Source of the DNA: an uncultured Eubacteriales bacterium
Lineage (GTDB): Bacteria; Bacillota; Clostridia; Peptostreptococcales; Anaerovoracaceae
DNA: 54,987 nucleotides
Reading direction: 5' to 3'
NCBI GenBank assembly: GCA_902801255.1
Contig: CADCHO010000017.1
Coordinates: forward strand, 1 to 54,987
Shown here: positions 17,335 through 25,118 of the stretch, piece by piece
How the letters are laid out: every line of letters starts with the position of its first letter
How positions within the stretch are numbered: position 1 is the stretch's first letter
Translations under genes and position numbers: made by a program
Notes under the pieces: generated by a model
What the model saw: only the letters and a program-made list of their open reading frames with translations
The model's database searches: none
Told to the model about the DNA's origin: nothing

Positions 17335-18087
17335 TCAGCCTGATATACGCGGGCTCCCGTCTATATTTACTTCATCATAGAGCTCTGACAGTGCGCCCTT
17401 TATCTCTCCTTCACGTCTGAACGCCTCAGCGAGCTGATCCGAGGTGAACTGACAAAGAGCGTTGTTTCCTCTCATCCTCACTCTGAAATCTCTGAATCCC
17501 ATGTCAAACAAGATGCTCTCTGCATTTTCTGTGATTGCGAGCTTTTCCTCAGTGATTTTTTCTCCGGTAAGGATGCGTGTAGCGAGGCACGCGTAAGCAG
17601 GCTTGTTCCAGGTCGGCAGGCCTGCCTCTTTCGATGCTTTTCTTATATCCTGTTTCGTCAGTCCGCACGCCCTGAGAGGAGACATTATGCCATACTCTGC
17701 AAGCGCTTTAAATCCCGGCCTGTCATCGGCATCATCTGAAGCATTCGTTCCGTCGCATACGATGTCATATCCGTCATCCGCTGCAGCTTTGATTATGGAA
17801 CTCATTATATGCTGTTTGCAGTAGTAGCATCGGTTCCCGGGATTTGCCGTTACTTTTTCATCGGAAAGAACATCAGCGTTTATCACGCGAAGCGGACAGC
17901 CGACCATGCCTGCTACCGCTTTCGCATCTTCAAATTCAAACTCCGGCTGAAATGCTGATTTCATATAGTAAGCCTTAACATCCGCTCCTGCTTTTACTGC
18001 AGCATAAAGCAAATACGCAGAATCGACGCCTCCGGAAAAAGCGATTGCGAGCTTTCTGTTCACTTCAAAAAATTCTTCAATCGTCAT
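17335..18087 (-). CDS. larE: ATP-dependent sulfur transferase LarE (three-Cys type)
   Basis: LarE adenylates the pyridinium dicarboxylate precursor and gives it sulfur during nickel-pincer cofactor synthesis. The 250-residue protein has the PP-loop SGGVDSA (18-24) and the conserved GTNASDDADDRPG segment. Cysteines at 87 and 90 (CYYC) and 167 (AYACLATR) form the pattern reported for LarE proteins that hold a [4Fe-4S] cluster and can turn over, unlike LarE proteins with a single sacrificed Cys. It follows the deoxyinosine glycosylase gene by 88 nt. The LarC2-like gene is two genes downstream. Confidence 0.92.
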   Translation of the reverse strand: MTIEEFFEVNRKLAIAFSGGVDSAYLLYAAVKAGADVKAYYMKSAFQPEFEFEDAKAVAGMVGCPLRVINADVLSDEKVTANPGNRCYYCKQHIMSSIIKAAADDGYDIVCDGTNASDDADDRPGFKALAEYGIMSPLRACGLTKQDIRKASKEAGLPTWNKPAYACLATRILTGEKITEEKLAITENAESILFDMGFRDFRVRMRGNNALCQFTSDQLAEAFRREGEIKGALSELYDEVNIDGSPRISG

Positions 18088-18175
18088 GTATTATACCCCT
18101 GTTTTACCCTTCTTCTCCGCCGGAATGTCCTTTGATCACTTCCTCGATTTCTTTCCAGCATATCGATCAGAATGA

Positions 18176-18685
18176 TCAAACTTCTTCCTCTCTGATTTGT
18201 TCCTTTAAAGTTATTACCGACCAGGCTTTGATCAGTTTTTCCAGCGTCCACTGTGCATTCGCCGGACTTGTCGACGGCAGGCATATTGCCTCACGGCCGG
18301 TCTGCGGCTCAATATATTTGCAGTATAGCTCATGAGATTTGCGCCCGTTGCAGCAGATCCGTTCTATATTGCAGTTATCCAGTATTATGCTTATGTCATT
18401 GGCGCGGGCATTTTTTATGCTTGCGTCAGAGGAGCCTGTGATCTCACAGCTTGCGATCGAATCCCACAGCGCTAAGCCATTGTTAAGTATGAGCTGCTTT
18501 TTCTCTTCTATGCTCTGAGGAACGGGCTGCCCGAATACGGCTGCTACGACCTTCCAGAATCTGTTCTGCGGATGACCATAAAAAAAATGCTGTTCCCTCG
18601 ATTTAACAGATGGAAACGAACCGAGTATCAGGACCCGGCTTCTATTGTTGTACAATGGTCCGAATGGATGCTGTAAGCTGCTCAT
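18176..18685 (-). CDS. DNA-deoxyinosine glycosylase (hypoxanthine/uracil-DNA glycosylase superfamily)
   Basis: A 169-residue protein of the uracil-DNA glycosylase superfamily, closest to the hypoxanthine-DNA glycosylase group that removes deaminated adenine. Markers are VLILGSFPSVKSREQ near the start, FFYGHPQNRFWKV, ALWDSIASCEITGSSD and the C-terminal LPSTSPANAQW motif. It would act on DNA in base-excision repair. It is the first gene before larE; upstream is a 7-bp-armed inverted repeat and then the opposite-facing structured-RNA unit. Confidence 0.88.
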   Translation of the reverse strand: MSSLQHPFGPLYNNRSRVLILGSFPSVKSREQHFFYGHPQNRFWKVVAAVFGQPVPQSIEEKKQLILNNGLALWDSIASCEITGSSDASIKNARANDISIILDNCNIERICCNGRKSHELYCKYIEPQTGREAICLPSTSPANAQWTLEKLIKAWSVITLKEQIREEEV

Positions 18686-18719
18686 ATAACACCTGCCTCA
18701 CAAGTACTGTAACGCACAT

Positions 18720-18741
18720 ATGATACCATAAATAGTATCAT
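18720..18741. promoter_or_regulatory. Operator-like inverted repeat ATGATAC-N8-GTATCAT
   Basis: Perfect 7-bp arms separated by 8 nt, 35 nt upstream of the glycosylase start and about 100 nt upstream of the divergent RNA promoter. The spacing and symmetry fit a dimeric repressor site; no regulator is known from this window. Confidence 0.4.
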
Positions 18742-18844
18742 TTTGTTCACAACAGCATACAAAACGCTCGATTATTGTTAACCTACACAAAAAATCAAGA
18801 GTTTTTTTGTATTCTTTTAATACATTAAGTTTTTCCAAAAAGTA

Positions 18845-18872
18845 TTGCATTTTGTTTTTATATCAGTACAAT
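18845..18872 (+). promoter_or_regulatory. Predicted promoter of the 18.88-19.23 kb RNA
   Basis: Plus strand: -35 TTGCAT (18845-18850), 16-nt spacer, -10 TACAAT (18867-18872), preceded by A/T-rich DNA with A- and T-runs. The predicted start is near 18879. Confidence 0.6.
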
Positions 18873-18984
18873 AAAGACAACAAGAGAGAAAAAGAGCCGG
18901 ACGGAAGTAAAAAGAAAACGAAGTCAAAGAAGTGATCCGGCAAAAGAAAAGCGCGCAGCGCGCAGAATATAGGAGGACAGACCA

Positions 18985-19020
18985 ATGGGAGCATTTGAGA
19001 AAGGGGCTGTTCCGCTATAG
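18985..19020 (+). CDS. Possible 11-residue peptide inside the structured RNA
   Basis: ATG 18985 is preceded by AGGAGG with an 8-nt spacing, the best ribosome-binding site in the neighbourhood, and encodes MGAFEKGAVPL then TAG. The last five codons overlap the 5' strand of the 11-bp long-range helix (19005-19015), so translation would open that helix. It may be a leader peptide, or the purine run may be only part of the RNA fold. Confidence 0.4.
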   Translation: MGAFEKGAVPL

Positions 19021-19197
19021 AGACACTGCAAGGCAGGCCGACTTACAGGCAACCCGGAGGTGACGAATAACGGGACACCAAATCATTATCAGCAGATGTG
19101 ATCGCGGGGCAGCCTGGAAAACCAACTTAAAGAAATCTTTCGAAGCTGTATTGAAGATATGTACAGCGGAGACACAACAGAATATATGATGTTTCGA

Positions 19198-19230
19198 GGG
19201 ACGGGTAAAATCCGTCCCCTTATTGTTGTT
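19198..19230 (+). terminator. Terminator of the structured RNA
   Basis: GGGACGG (19198-19204), 7-nt loop, CCGTCCC (19212-19218), then CTTATTGTTGTT on the plus strand. Confidence 0.75.
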
Positions 19231-19241
19231 CCAAAAGCAAT

Positions 19242-19265
19242 GCCCCGCTGCCTTTGCAGCGGGGC
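19242..19265 (-). terminator. Terminator of hom-lysC-asd (possibly two-way)
   Basis: GCCCCGCTGC-CTTT-GCAGCGGGGC, a 10-bp stem, 31 nt after the asd stop. The T-run is modest on both sides (ATTGCTTTTGG on the minus strand). Confidence 0.7.
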
Positions 19266-19296
19266 TGTTTAATGCATTTCCTGTTCAATCACAAGT

Positions 19297-20334
19297 TTAT
19301 TCTTCGATGAGGAGCTCTGCGATCTGTACTGCGTTTGTTGCAGCGCCTTTGCGCACCTGGTCACCGCAGCACCAGAGGTTGATGCCGTTCTCGTTAACGA
19401 GGTCGCGGCGGATCCTGCCGACATAGACTATATCCTGGTTGGATGTCAGGATCGGCATCGGATAGATCTTCTCGGACGGCTCATCATACAGTCTGCATCC
19501 CGGAGCCTGCTTAATGGCAGCTCTTACTTCAGAAAGATCAAGCTTCTTTTCCGTGATAACATCTATCGATACGGCATGTGATCTTTCTACAGGAACTCTT
19601 ACGCATGTGCAGCTGACCTTGAGATCAGGCAGGTGCATGATCTTGCGTCCCTCGTTCTGCAGTTTCATCTCTTCGGATGAGTACAGATTCTCGCCGAATC
19701 CGCCAATCTGAGGGATAACGTTGTATGCGATCTGGTACTGGAATACCTTCGGCTCAATGTCTGCTCCGTATGAGTTGCCTTCGCCGCCTGCTGCCCTTGC
19801 CTTCAGAACAGCTTCGGACTGATCGTACATCTCTACAGGACCTGCAGCACCTGCACCGCTTGTAGCCTGATACGACGAAGCATAAATGCCTTCGATCTTT
19901 GACAGCTTGTTGATCGCGTTGATCGCAACCAGCGAGATGATAGTTGTGCAGTTTGGATTACTTATGATTCCATTGTTCCATTCAACATCTTCAGGGTTGA
20001 TCTCCGGAACCACCAGAGGAACGTCATCATACAGTCTGAATGCTGATGAATTGTCAACGAATACCGCTCCGGCCGCCTTGATGTGAGGAGCCATTGCTTC
20101 TGCTATATCATTTTCAGATGCACCAAGCACGATGTCGAGTCCATCGAAAGCAGTCTCACATGTCCTCTTGATAGTGATATCACCAAAAGGTGTGCTGAGG
20201 ACCTTGCCTTCAGATCTTTCACTTGCCAGACATCTGAGCTCGCCTACAGGGAAGTTTCTCTCTGCGAGGACCTTGATCATCTGCTGTCCGACTGCTCCGG
20301 TTGCACCCATTACTCCAACGTTGTACTTCTTCAT
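19297..20334 (-). CDS. asd: Aspartate-semialdehyde dehydrogenase
   Basis: Reduces aspartyl phosphate to aspartate semialdehyde, the branch point to threonine, methionine and lysine/diaminopimelate. The 345-residue protein has the NADP-binding GATGAVGQQM start, the catalytic Cys in SNPNCTTI, and the C-terminal substrate His region RVPVERSHAVSI. GGAAGGG precedes the ATG. It is the third gene of hom-lysC-asd, 42 nt after lysC. Confidence 0.96.
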   Translation of the reverse strand: MKKYNVGVMGATGAVGQQMIKVLAERNFPVGELRCLASERSEGKVLSTPFGDITIKRTCETAFDGLDIVLGASENDIAEAMAPHIKAAGAVFVDNSSAFRLYDDVPLVVPEINPEDVEWNNGIISNPNCTTIISLVAINAINKLSKIEGIYASSYQATSGAGAAGPVEMYDQSEAVLKARAAGGEGNSYGADIEPKVFQYQIAYNVIPQIGGFGENLYSSEEMKLQNEGRKIMHLPDLKVSCTCVRVPVERSHAVSIDVITEKKLDLSEVRAAIKQAPGCRLYDEPSEKIYPMPILTSNQDIVYVGRIRRDLVNENGINLWCCGDQVRKGAATNAVQIAELLIEE

Positions 20335-20376
20335 GTCTACCCTTCCTTTTCCTTGTTACTTCCTATATTTACATTA

Positions 20377-21702
20377 TTATTTCGCAAAGCTGTCATAGAG
20401 CACGCGTATCGTCTTGTTAAAGTCTTCATCATAGACTCCTACCATGATGTTGATCTCGTCAGCGCACTGCTCTATCGTTCTGATATTGATTTTATTATCT
20501 CCGAGAGTCTTGAAGATCTTACCTGAAATACCTGTTCTGTAAGCCATCTGCCGTCCCACGATCGCTATCAGACTGACTCCCTCAGTGAGCGTGCAGTTGT
20601 CGATGCTCTCAAACTCTGAAAGTTCCTGCATGAGCTCATGCTTTCTGCCTCCGAGGCTGCTGCTCGGGAATACAACAGAAAAGCTGTCTACACCGCTAGG
20701 TATCTGTTCTACCGGGATCTCATAATCAGCGAATACCTCGAGCACCTCTCTCAGCAGTCCGAGCTTCTCCTCTCCTATCCTGCTCTTATAGATGCTGATG
20801 ATCGAGAAGTTGCGCTTTCCGGCTATTCCGGTTATGAACCTTTCGGTTTCCTCCTTAAGTTCATCGTCGAAATGCTCCCTGATAATAGTGCCAGGATCGT
20901 CAGGAGCGTTCGTGTTGCGGATATTGACAGGAATGTCTCTTATCCTTACAGGGAACACCGTATCCTCATGCAGTACGGATGCGCCCATGTAGCTGAGCTC
21001 TCTCAGCTCGTCATATGTAACTCTTGCAATGGTCTTCGGATTCTCAACGATCCTCGGATCAGTCATGAGGATGCCTGACACGTCTGTCCAGTTTTCATAT
21101 ACGTCAGCGCCAAGATATGCTGCCGCAAGAGCTCCTGTTATGTCAGATCCACCCCTCGGGAATACACGTATTTCACCGTTTGGCATTGCTCCGTAGAATC
21201 CCGGAGTTACGATCCTGCCGTATTCATTCTTTAGCTTCCTGAGCTTTTCTTCTGACTTTTCCGCGTTCACCTTTCCGTTGTACTCGAAGCAAAGCCAGTC
21301 GACAGCGTCAACAAACTGATATCCGAGATACTTCGCCATCAGTAATGCGCTGAAATACTCTCCTCTTGAGGCTATGAAATCTACCGGTGTCTTTTTGTTT
21401 ATACCGGCAAATGTTTCGTCTACTATAGACTCAATGTTGATCTCAATCCCGCAGCCTTTTCTTATCTCAGAGTATCTCTTCTTTATCATTGAGAGGACCC
21501 CGTCATGCGCTACTCCATAGCGGAGATGAGCGTGGGTCAGATAGAGCAGGTCTGTTATCTTATTATCCTCACTGTCCCGCTTTCCCGGTGCCGATACTAT
21601 GACCACCTCGCGGGAGCTGTCAGATTCTACGATCTCTTTTACCTTGGCGAACTGTGAGCTGTCTGCCAGACTTGATCCTCCGAATTTCAGTACTTTTAAC
21701 AT
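20377..21702 (-). CDS. lysC: Aspartate kinase
   Basis: Phosphorylates aspartate, the first step of the pathway shared with asd and hom. The 441-residue protein starts with the kinase motif VLKFGGSSLAD, contains the substrate segment FIASRGEYFSA and the GGSDITGALAA loop, and ends in two ACT domains (FSIISIYKSRIGEEKLG and VSLIAIVGRQMAYRTG) that normally bind the feedback amino acid. Which amino acid inhibits it (threonine or lysine) cannot be told by eye; the threonine gene setting suggests threonine. It lies 20 nt after hom. Confidence 0.94.
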   Translation of the reverse strand: MLKVLKFGGSSLADSSQFAKVKEIVESDSSREVVIVSAPGKRDSEDNKITDLLYLTHAHLRYGVAHDGVLSMIKKRYSEIRKGCGIEINIESIVDETFAGINKKTPVDFIASRGEYFSALLMAKYLGYQFVDAVDWLCFEYNGKVNAEKSEEKLRKLKNEYGRIVTPGFYGAMPNGEIRVFPRGGSDITGALAAAYLGADVYENWTDVSGILMTDPRIVENPKTIARVTYDELRELSYMGASVLHEDTVFPVRIRDIPVNIRNTNAPDDPGTIIREHFDDELKEETERFITGIAGKRNFSIISIYKSRIGEEKLGLLREVLEVFADYEIPVEQIPSGVDSFSVVFPSSSLGGRKHELMQELSEFESIDNCTLTEGVSLIAIVGRQMAYRTGISGKIFKTLGDNKINIRTIEQCADEINIMVGVYDEDFNKTIRVLYDSFAK

Positions 21703-21722
21703 TTATCCTTTTCCCTTCCTTT

Positions 21723-22886
21723 TTATTCATCAAGTGCAGCAAAGAACATCTCCTTGCCCCTTTCCTTCCGGTGATGTCCCATCTCATGCATCTTCTCTAC
21801 CGGGATCGGCTTTGAGATGCAGTAATAAATACCGTCCTTTTCTTCATAAGTGTCCACGAGCGGTTCCATGTGTTCGCACATGCGGTCATGCCTTATGTAA
21901 TATCTGTGTATGGCATTGCTGTTGTCTGCCTTCAGTACTTTTGTGCTTTTGCTGATGTACTGTTCTTTATTGTCGCGAATGTCGATCACATCCTGTATAA
22001 CAGACTGTCCTGTCGGCATCATGCCTGCGCCCTGTCCGTAGAAGCTCTGTGTGCCGATATATTTTGCAGTCAGCGTGATCATATTGTTATTCAGCTTCAC
22101 GTTTGCCTCAAGCGAGTCTGCCGAAAATGCAGTCGGTTCTACATAAACTTCTACAGCACCGTTCTTTTTCTCCGCCTTCATCATCAGCTTGCACGCAAGA
22201 CCTTTTGATTTCAGATATGCGATATCACAGGCCTGTATGGTATCTATTCCGTAACAGAGCACATCCTCTTCCTTTACGACTGCATCGAAGGCAAGATTTG
22301 TGCTTATTACTGTCTTTCTCAGTGTATCAGTACCCTCAATATCTGCTGACGGATCAGATTCAGCGTAGCCGATCTCCTGCGCTATCTTAAGCATCTCACC
22401 GAAATCAGCTCCCTTATCATACATTGCATCGAGAATGTAGTTGCACGTCCCGTTCACAATGCCCTTTACCTGAAGTATCTCATCACAGCGCTTAGTCCTC
22501 AGAAGATTGAAAAGCCATGGAATACCGCCTCCTACAGTAGATGTGAATCTCAGTTTGACGCCGTTTGCCTCGGCCTCCTCCATGAGCTCACTGTAGCAGG
22601 CACTGATAAGATTCTTGTTAGGAGTCACCACATGTTTTCCTGCTCTGAGGCATTTCAGCACATACTCTCTTGCAGGCTCTACACCGCCCATGGATTCCAC
22701 TACGAGTTCGATATCCGGATCTCCGGCAATATCGTCAATATCAGGCGTTATAATGCTGTTCAAAAATTCATATCCTTCTCTGCCGTGTCTTGCAAGTATC
22801 TTTACTACTTCTATGCCGCCGGCTATCCTCGCTGATTCATAAGCGCCGCTTCCGACGGTTCCGAAACCCATTATAGCGATTTTCAT
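21723..22886 (-). CDS. hom: Homoserine dehydrogenase
   Basis: Reduces aspartate semialdehyde to homoserine. The 387-residue protein has the Rossmann motif GFGTVGSGAYE at its start and the catalytic region EIGYAESDPSADIEGTDTLRK. It is shorter than the B. subtilis-type enzyme and I see no C-terminal ACT domain; the last ~40 residues (YYCISKPIPVEKMHEMGHH) do not match one. That implies no direct threonine feedback through an ACT domain. GGAGGAG precedes the ATG. First gene of hom-lysC-asd, divergent from thrC. Confidence 0.94.
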   Translation of the reverse strand: MKIAIMGFGTVGSGAYESARIAGGIEVVKILARHGREGYEFLNSIITPDIDDIAGDPDIELVVESMGGVEPAREYVLKCLRAGKHVVTPNKNLISACYSELMEEAEANGVKLRFTSTVGGGIPWLFNLLRTKRCDEILQVKGIVNGTCNYILDAMYDKGADFGEMLKIAQEIGYAESDPSADIEGTDTLRKTVISTNLAFDAVVKEEDVLCYGIDTIQACDIAYLKSKGLACKLMMKAEKKNGAVEVYVEPTAFSADSLEANVKLNNNMITLTAKYIGTQSFYGQGAGMMPTGQSVIQDVIDIRDNKEQYISKSTKVLKADNSNAIHRYYIRHDRMCEHMEPLVDTYEEKDGIYYCISKPIPVEKMHEMGHHRKERGKEMFFAALDE

Positions 22887-23022
22887 CTAAAGCTCCTCCA
22901 ACGTATATTCTTTAGCGATTCTGCGTTTTGTATGGAAAAACATGCAACTTGTTTTGCCGTTATTATTCATCAAATTGTTTTATTTTTTGTTCAATATTAC
23001 AATTTTTCTTGAAATTCTTTGT

Positions 23023-23070
23023 CGCATTCCGTGACAGGAGGACAAATACTTTGTCTGTGTCCGTAATGCG
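23023..23070. promoter_or_regulatory. Long imperfect dyad between hom and thrC
   Basis: Outer arms CGCATT (23023-23028) and AATGCG (23065-23070), inner arms GACAAA (23041-23046) and TTTGTC (23050-23055) around TAC, with partial pairing between. It ends 8 nt before the -35 box of the thrC promoter, so it is better placed for protein binding than for transcript attenuation of thrC. Confidence 0.5.
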
Positions 23071-23095
23071 AAAACACTTGTCTTTATGACAGGAG
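23032..23095 (+). repeat. Direct repeat TGACAGGAG (two copies) upstream of thrC
   Basis: Exact 9-nt copies at 23032-23040 and 23087-23095, 55 nt apart. The second copy lies inside the spacer of the predicted thrC promoter and the first inside the dyad. Confidence 0.5.
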
Positions 23096-23106
23096 TAATG
23101 TATCAT
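23078..23106 (+). promoter_or_regulatory. Predicted thrC promoter
   Basis: -35 TTGTCT (23078-23083), 17-nt spacer, -10 TATCAT (23101-23106). Start expected near 23113, giving a leader of about 65 nt with a small AGGGG/CCCCT hairpin at 23142-23156. Confidence 0.6.
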
Positions 23107-23178
23107 AATCATTGTCGTAATTCAACAATTTGTTACTAATCAGGGGTTCTGCCCCTTATAGTGTGAAAGGCAATAAAA

Positions 23179-24666
23179 ATGATCGAATATGTAAGTACAA
23201 GAAACCCATCAATCAGAGTCAGATCGAGCAAGGCCATCCTTGACGGCCAGGCTGATGGAGGCGGACTTTACGTTCCATCCGATCTTGATCTGGTAAAGAC
23301 TGATTATCACGATATTATAAAAGGCGATTTCAGGAGCATGGCGAAGGCTGTCTGGAACATCTTCTTTGACGACTACGGTGAAGGCCTCATTGATGAACTT
23401 GTCGAAAGGAGCTATAAAAACAAATTTGCTTCCGATGACATCACACCGCTGGTCAGTACACACAGCAGCAAGCATGAAGCCTGTGTATTGGAGCTTTACC
23501 ACGGACCTACATCGGCTTTCAAGGATGTAGCACTCTCTGCCCTGCCTAATCTGATGAGCGCAGCACGCAGCATGAATGATTTCAGTGATGACATTATGAT
23601 CCTGACAGCTACATCCGGCGATACGGGAAGCGCAGCTATTCAGGGGTTCCGTGACGTTCCGGGTACAGGCATCATAGTTTTCTATCCGCATGGCGGCGTT
23701 TCTGATACACAAAGGCTGCAGATGGTGACTCCTGACAGCCCGAATGTCACAGCCTGTGCTATACGCGGCAATTTTGACGATGCGCAGACGGGAGTAAAAC
23801 GTCTTTTCAGAGAGATACCGAAGCCGGTCAAAGGGGTATCGCTTTCCAGTGCCAATTCGATAAACATCGGAAGGCTTGTTCCACAGATCGTTTACTACTT
23901 TTCGGCATATGCTCAGCTGCTGAATGCGGGAGCTATAGCTGATGGTGATAAAATAGATTTTGTAGTACCTACAGGCAACTTCGGCGATATCATGGCCGGA
24001 TGGTATGCACTTAAGATGGGGCTTCCGATCCGCAGACTCGTATGCGCTTCCAACAAGAACGACGTGCTGACCGAGTTCCTCAATACAGGTCATTATGACA
24101 GGAAGCGTGAGTTCTACAAAACCACCTCTCCTTCCATGGACATCCTCGTGTCGAGCAACCTTGAACGTCTGCTCTATTATATCTGCGGCCCTGAGCACAC
24201 AGTTGAGTATATGAAACAGCTCGAGCAGACCGGAGAATATACAATTACTGCAGATGAACTTTCAGAGATCAGATCGGTCTTCACGGGAATCTATGCATGT
24301 GATGATGACGGAGCTTCTGCAATAAGAGACGTATTTGAAGCTGACAGATATCTGATGGATACTCACACTTCGATCGCCTGGGCCTGCATGGAGAAATATA
24401 AGGAGGATCCTGATTATTCAGATGCTCCTGCTGTAGTTCTGTCTACTGCTTCACCTTATAAATTCTCCGCCGCTGTTCTGGAAGCTCTTGGAGAAGATCT
24501 GACAGGAAGCGATGAAGGCAACATGAAGAAATGCCACGAGATCACAGGTGCTGAAATTCCTGCAGGGCTTGCCGGGATATTCAAAAAACCTATAGTTCAT
24601 AATGACGTTATCGAAATATCGGATATGAAGTCCTACGTTATTGAAAAGAGCAATGACAGAGGTTAA
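23179..24666 (+). CDS. thrC: Threonine synthase
   Basis: PLP enzyme converting O-phosphohomoserine to threonine. The 495-residue protein is of the long type: YVSTRNPSIRVRSSKAIL start, PLP lysine in YHGPTSAFKDVALSA, phosphate-binding ATSGDTGSAAIQGF, and VPTGNFGDIMAG. The SD AAAGG is 8 nt before the ATG. The homoserine kinase thrB is not in this window. It is followed after 6 nt by the HTH-ACT gene, so pathway enzyme and probable regulator are made together. Confidence 0.96.
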   Translation: MIEYVSTRNPSIRVRSSKAILDGQADGGGLYVPSDLDLVKTDYHDIIKGDFRSMAKAVWNIFFDDYGEGLIDELVERSYKNKFASDDITPLVSTHSSKHEACVLELYHGPTSAFKDVALSALPNLMSAARSMNDFSDDIMILTATSGDTGSAAIQGFRDVPGTGIIVFYPHGGVSDTQRLQMVTPDSPNVTACAIRGNFDDAQTGVKRLFREIPKPVKGVSLSSANSINIGRLVPQIVYYFSAYAQLLNAGAIADGDKIDFVVPTGNFGDIMAGWYALKMGLPIRRLVCASNKNDVLTEFLNTGHYDRKREFYKTTSPSMDILVSSNLERLLYYICGPEHTVEYMKQLEQTGEYTITADELSEIRSVFTGIYACDDDGASAIRDVFEADRYLMDTHTSIAWACMEKYKEDPDYSDAPAVVLSTASPYKFSAAVLEALGEDLTGSDEGNMKKCHEITGAEIPAGLAGIFKKPIVHNDVIEISDMKSYVIEKSNDRG

Positions 24667-24672
24667 CATTAT

Positions 24673-25110
24673 ATGGAAGGTAAATACTTGATCGTAGATA
24701 AGGCTCTTTTGCCTTCATATTGTGAGAAAGTCTCCCTCGCCAAAGAACTGCTGGAAGAGGGCAAGGCTGCTGATGTAAGTGAAGCCGTCCGTATGGTCGG
24801 CATTTCACGCAGCACTTTCTATAAGTATCGTGACATGGTCAGAGACATAAGCACAGTCTCCATGGGCCGTCATGCTATTATTTCGATGATGATGAGTCAC
24901 AGTGTCGGTACTCTTTCTACTGTACTCAGCATCATCTCACACTATGGTTACAGTGTTTGGACCATAACCCAGAATCCTCCCGTAGACTCCAGGGCGAACG
25001 TGGTCATCACGCTTGAGCTTGGAGAGGATGCCGGTAGTCTGGACAGCATGCTGAGAGACATCACAGAAGCGCCCGGACTTTCAAGGGTTCAGTTGCTTGG
25101 AATGGACTAG
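24673..25110 (+). CDS. HTH-ACT domain protein (UPF0735/PheB-like)
   Basis: A 145-residue protein with an N-terminal helix-turn-helix (AKELLEEG, then EAVRMVGISRSTFYKYRDMV, residues about 23-55) and a C-terminal ACT domain (AIISMMMSHSVGTLSTVLSII, residues about 70-145). ACT domains bind amino acids, so the protein looks like an amino-acid-sensing DNA-binding regulator. In relatives it follows hom or thrB genes. Here it lies 6 nt after thrC and 8 nt before a LysR gene. Regulation of the hom/thrC divergent region is the natural inference; its ligand is unknown. Confidence 0.88.
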   Translation: MEGKYLIVDKALLPSYCEKVSLAKELLEEGKAADVSEAVRMVGISRSTFYKYRDMVRDISTVSMGRHAIISMMMSHSVGTLSTVLSIISHYGYSVWTITQNPPVDSRANVVITLELGEDAGSLDSMLRDITEAPGLSRVQLLGMD

Positions 25111-25118
25111 GAGGATAA

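Larger units (their letters stand above)
18879..19230 (+). ncRNA. Unidentified structured RNA, about 350 nt
   Basis: No conventional protein gene fits this stretch, but it has a promoter, strong folding and a terminator. Seen helices: GCCGGA/TCCGGC around 18896-18946; GCGCG-CAG-CGCGC (about 18950-18962); an 11-bp long-range helix 19005-19015 with 19104-19114 (two G-U pairs); inside it CTGC-AAG-GCAG (19026-19036), GCC/GGC (19037-19050) and an H-type pseudoknot CCCG(19053)/CGGG(19071) with GGTG(19059)/CACC(19076); then GCTGTA/TACAGC (19145-19167). It lacks the hallmark sequences of RNase P RNA, tmRNA and SRP RNA. It could be a known clostridial RNA class I cannot name from memory (raiA RNA is one to test), or new. 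Confidence 0.65.

Noticed and set aside
19242-19265. Hairpin as a further domain of the structured RNA
   Set aside because: It lies after the RNA terminator and fits the end of hom-lysC-asd.
23209-24198. 329-codon open frame antisense to thrC
   Set aside because: Shadow of a well-supported gene; no family motif and no ribosome-binding site.
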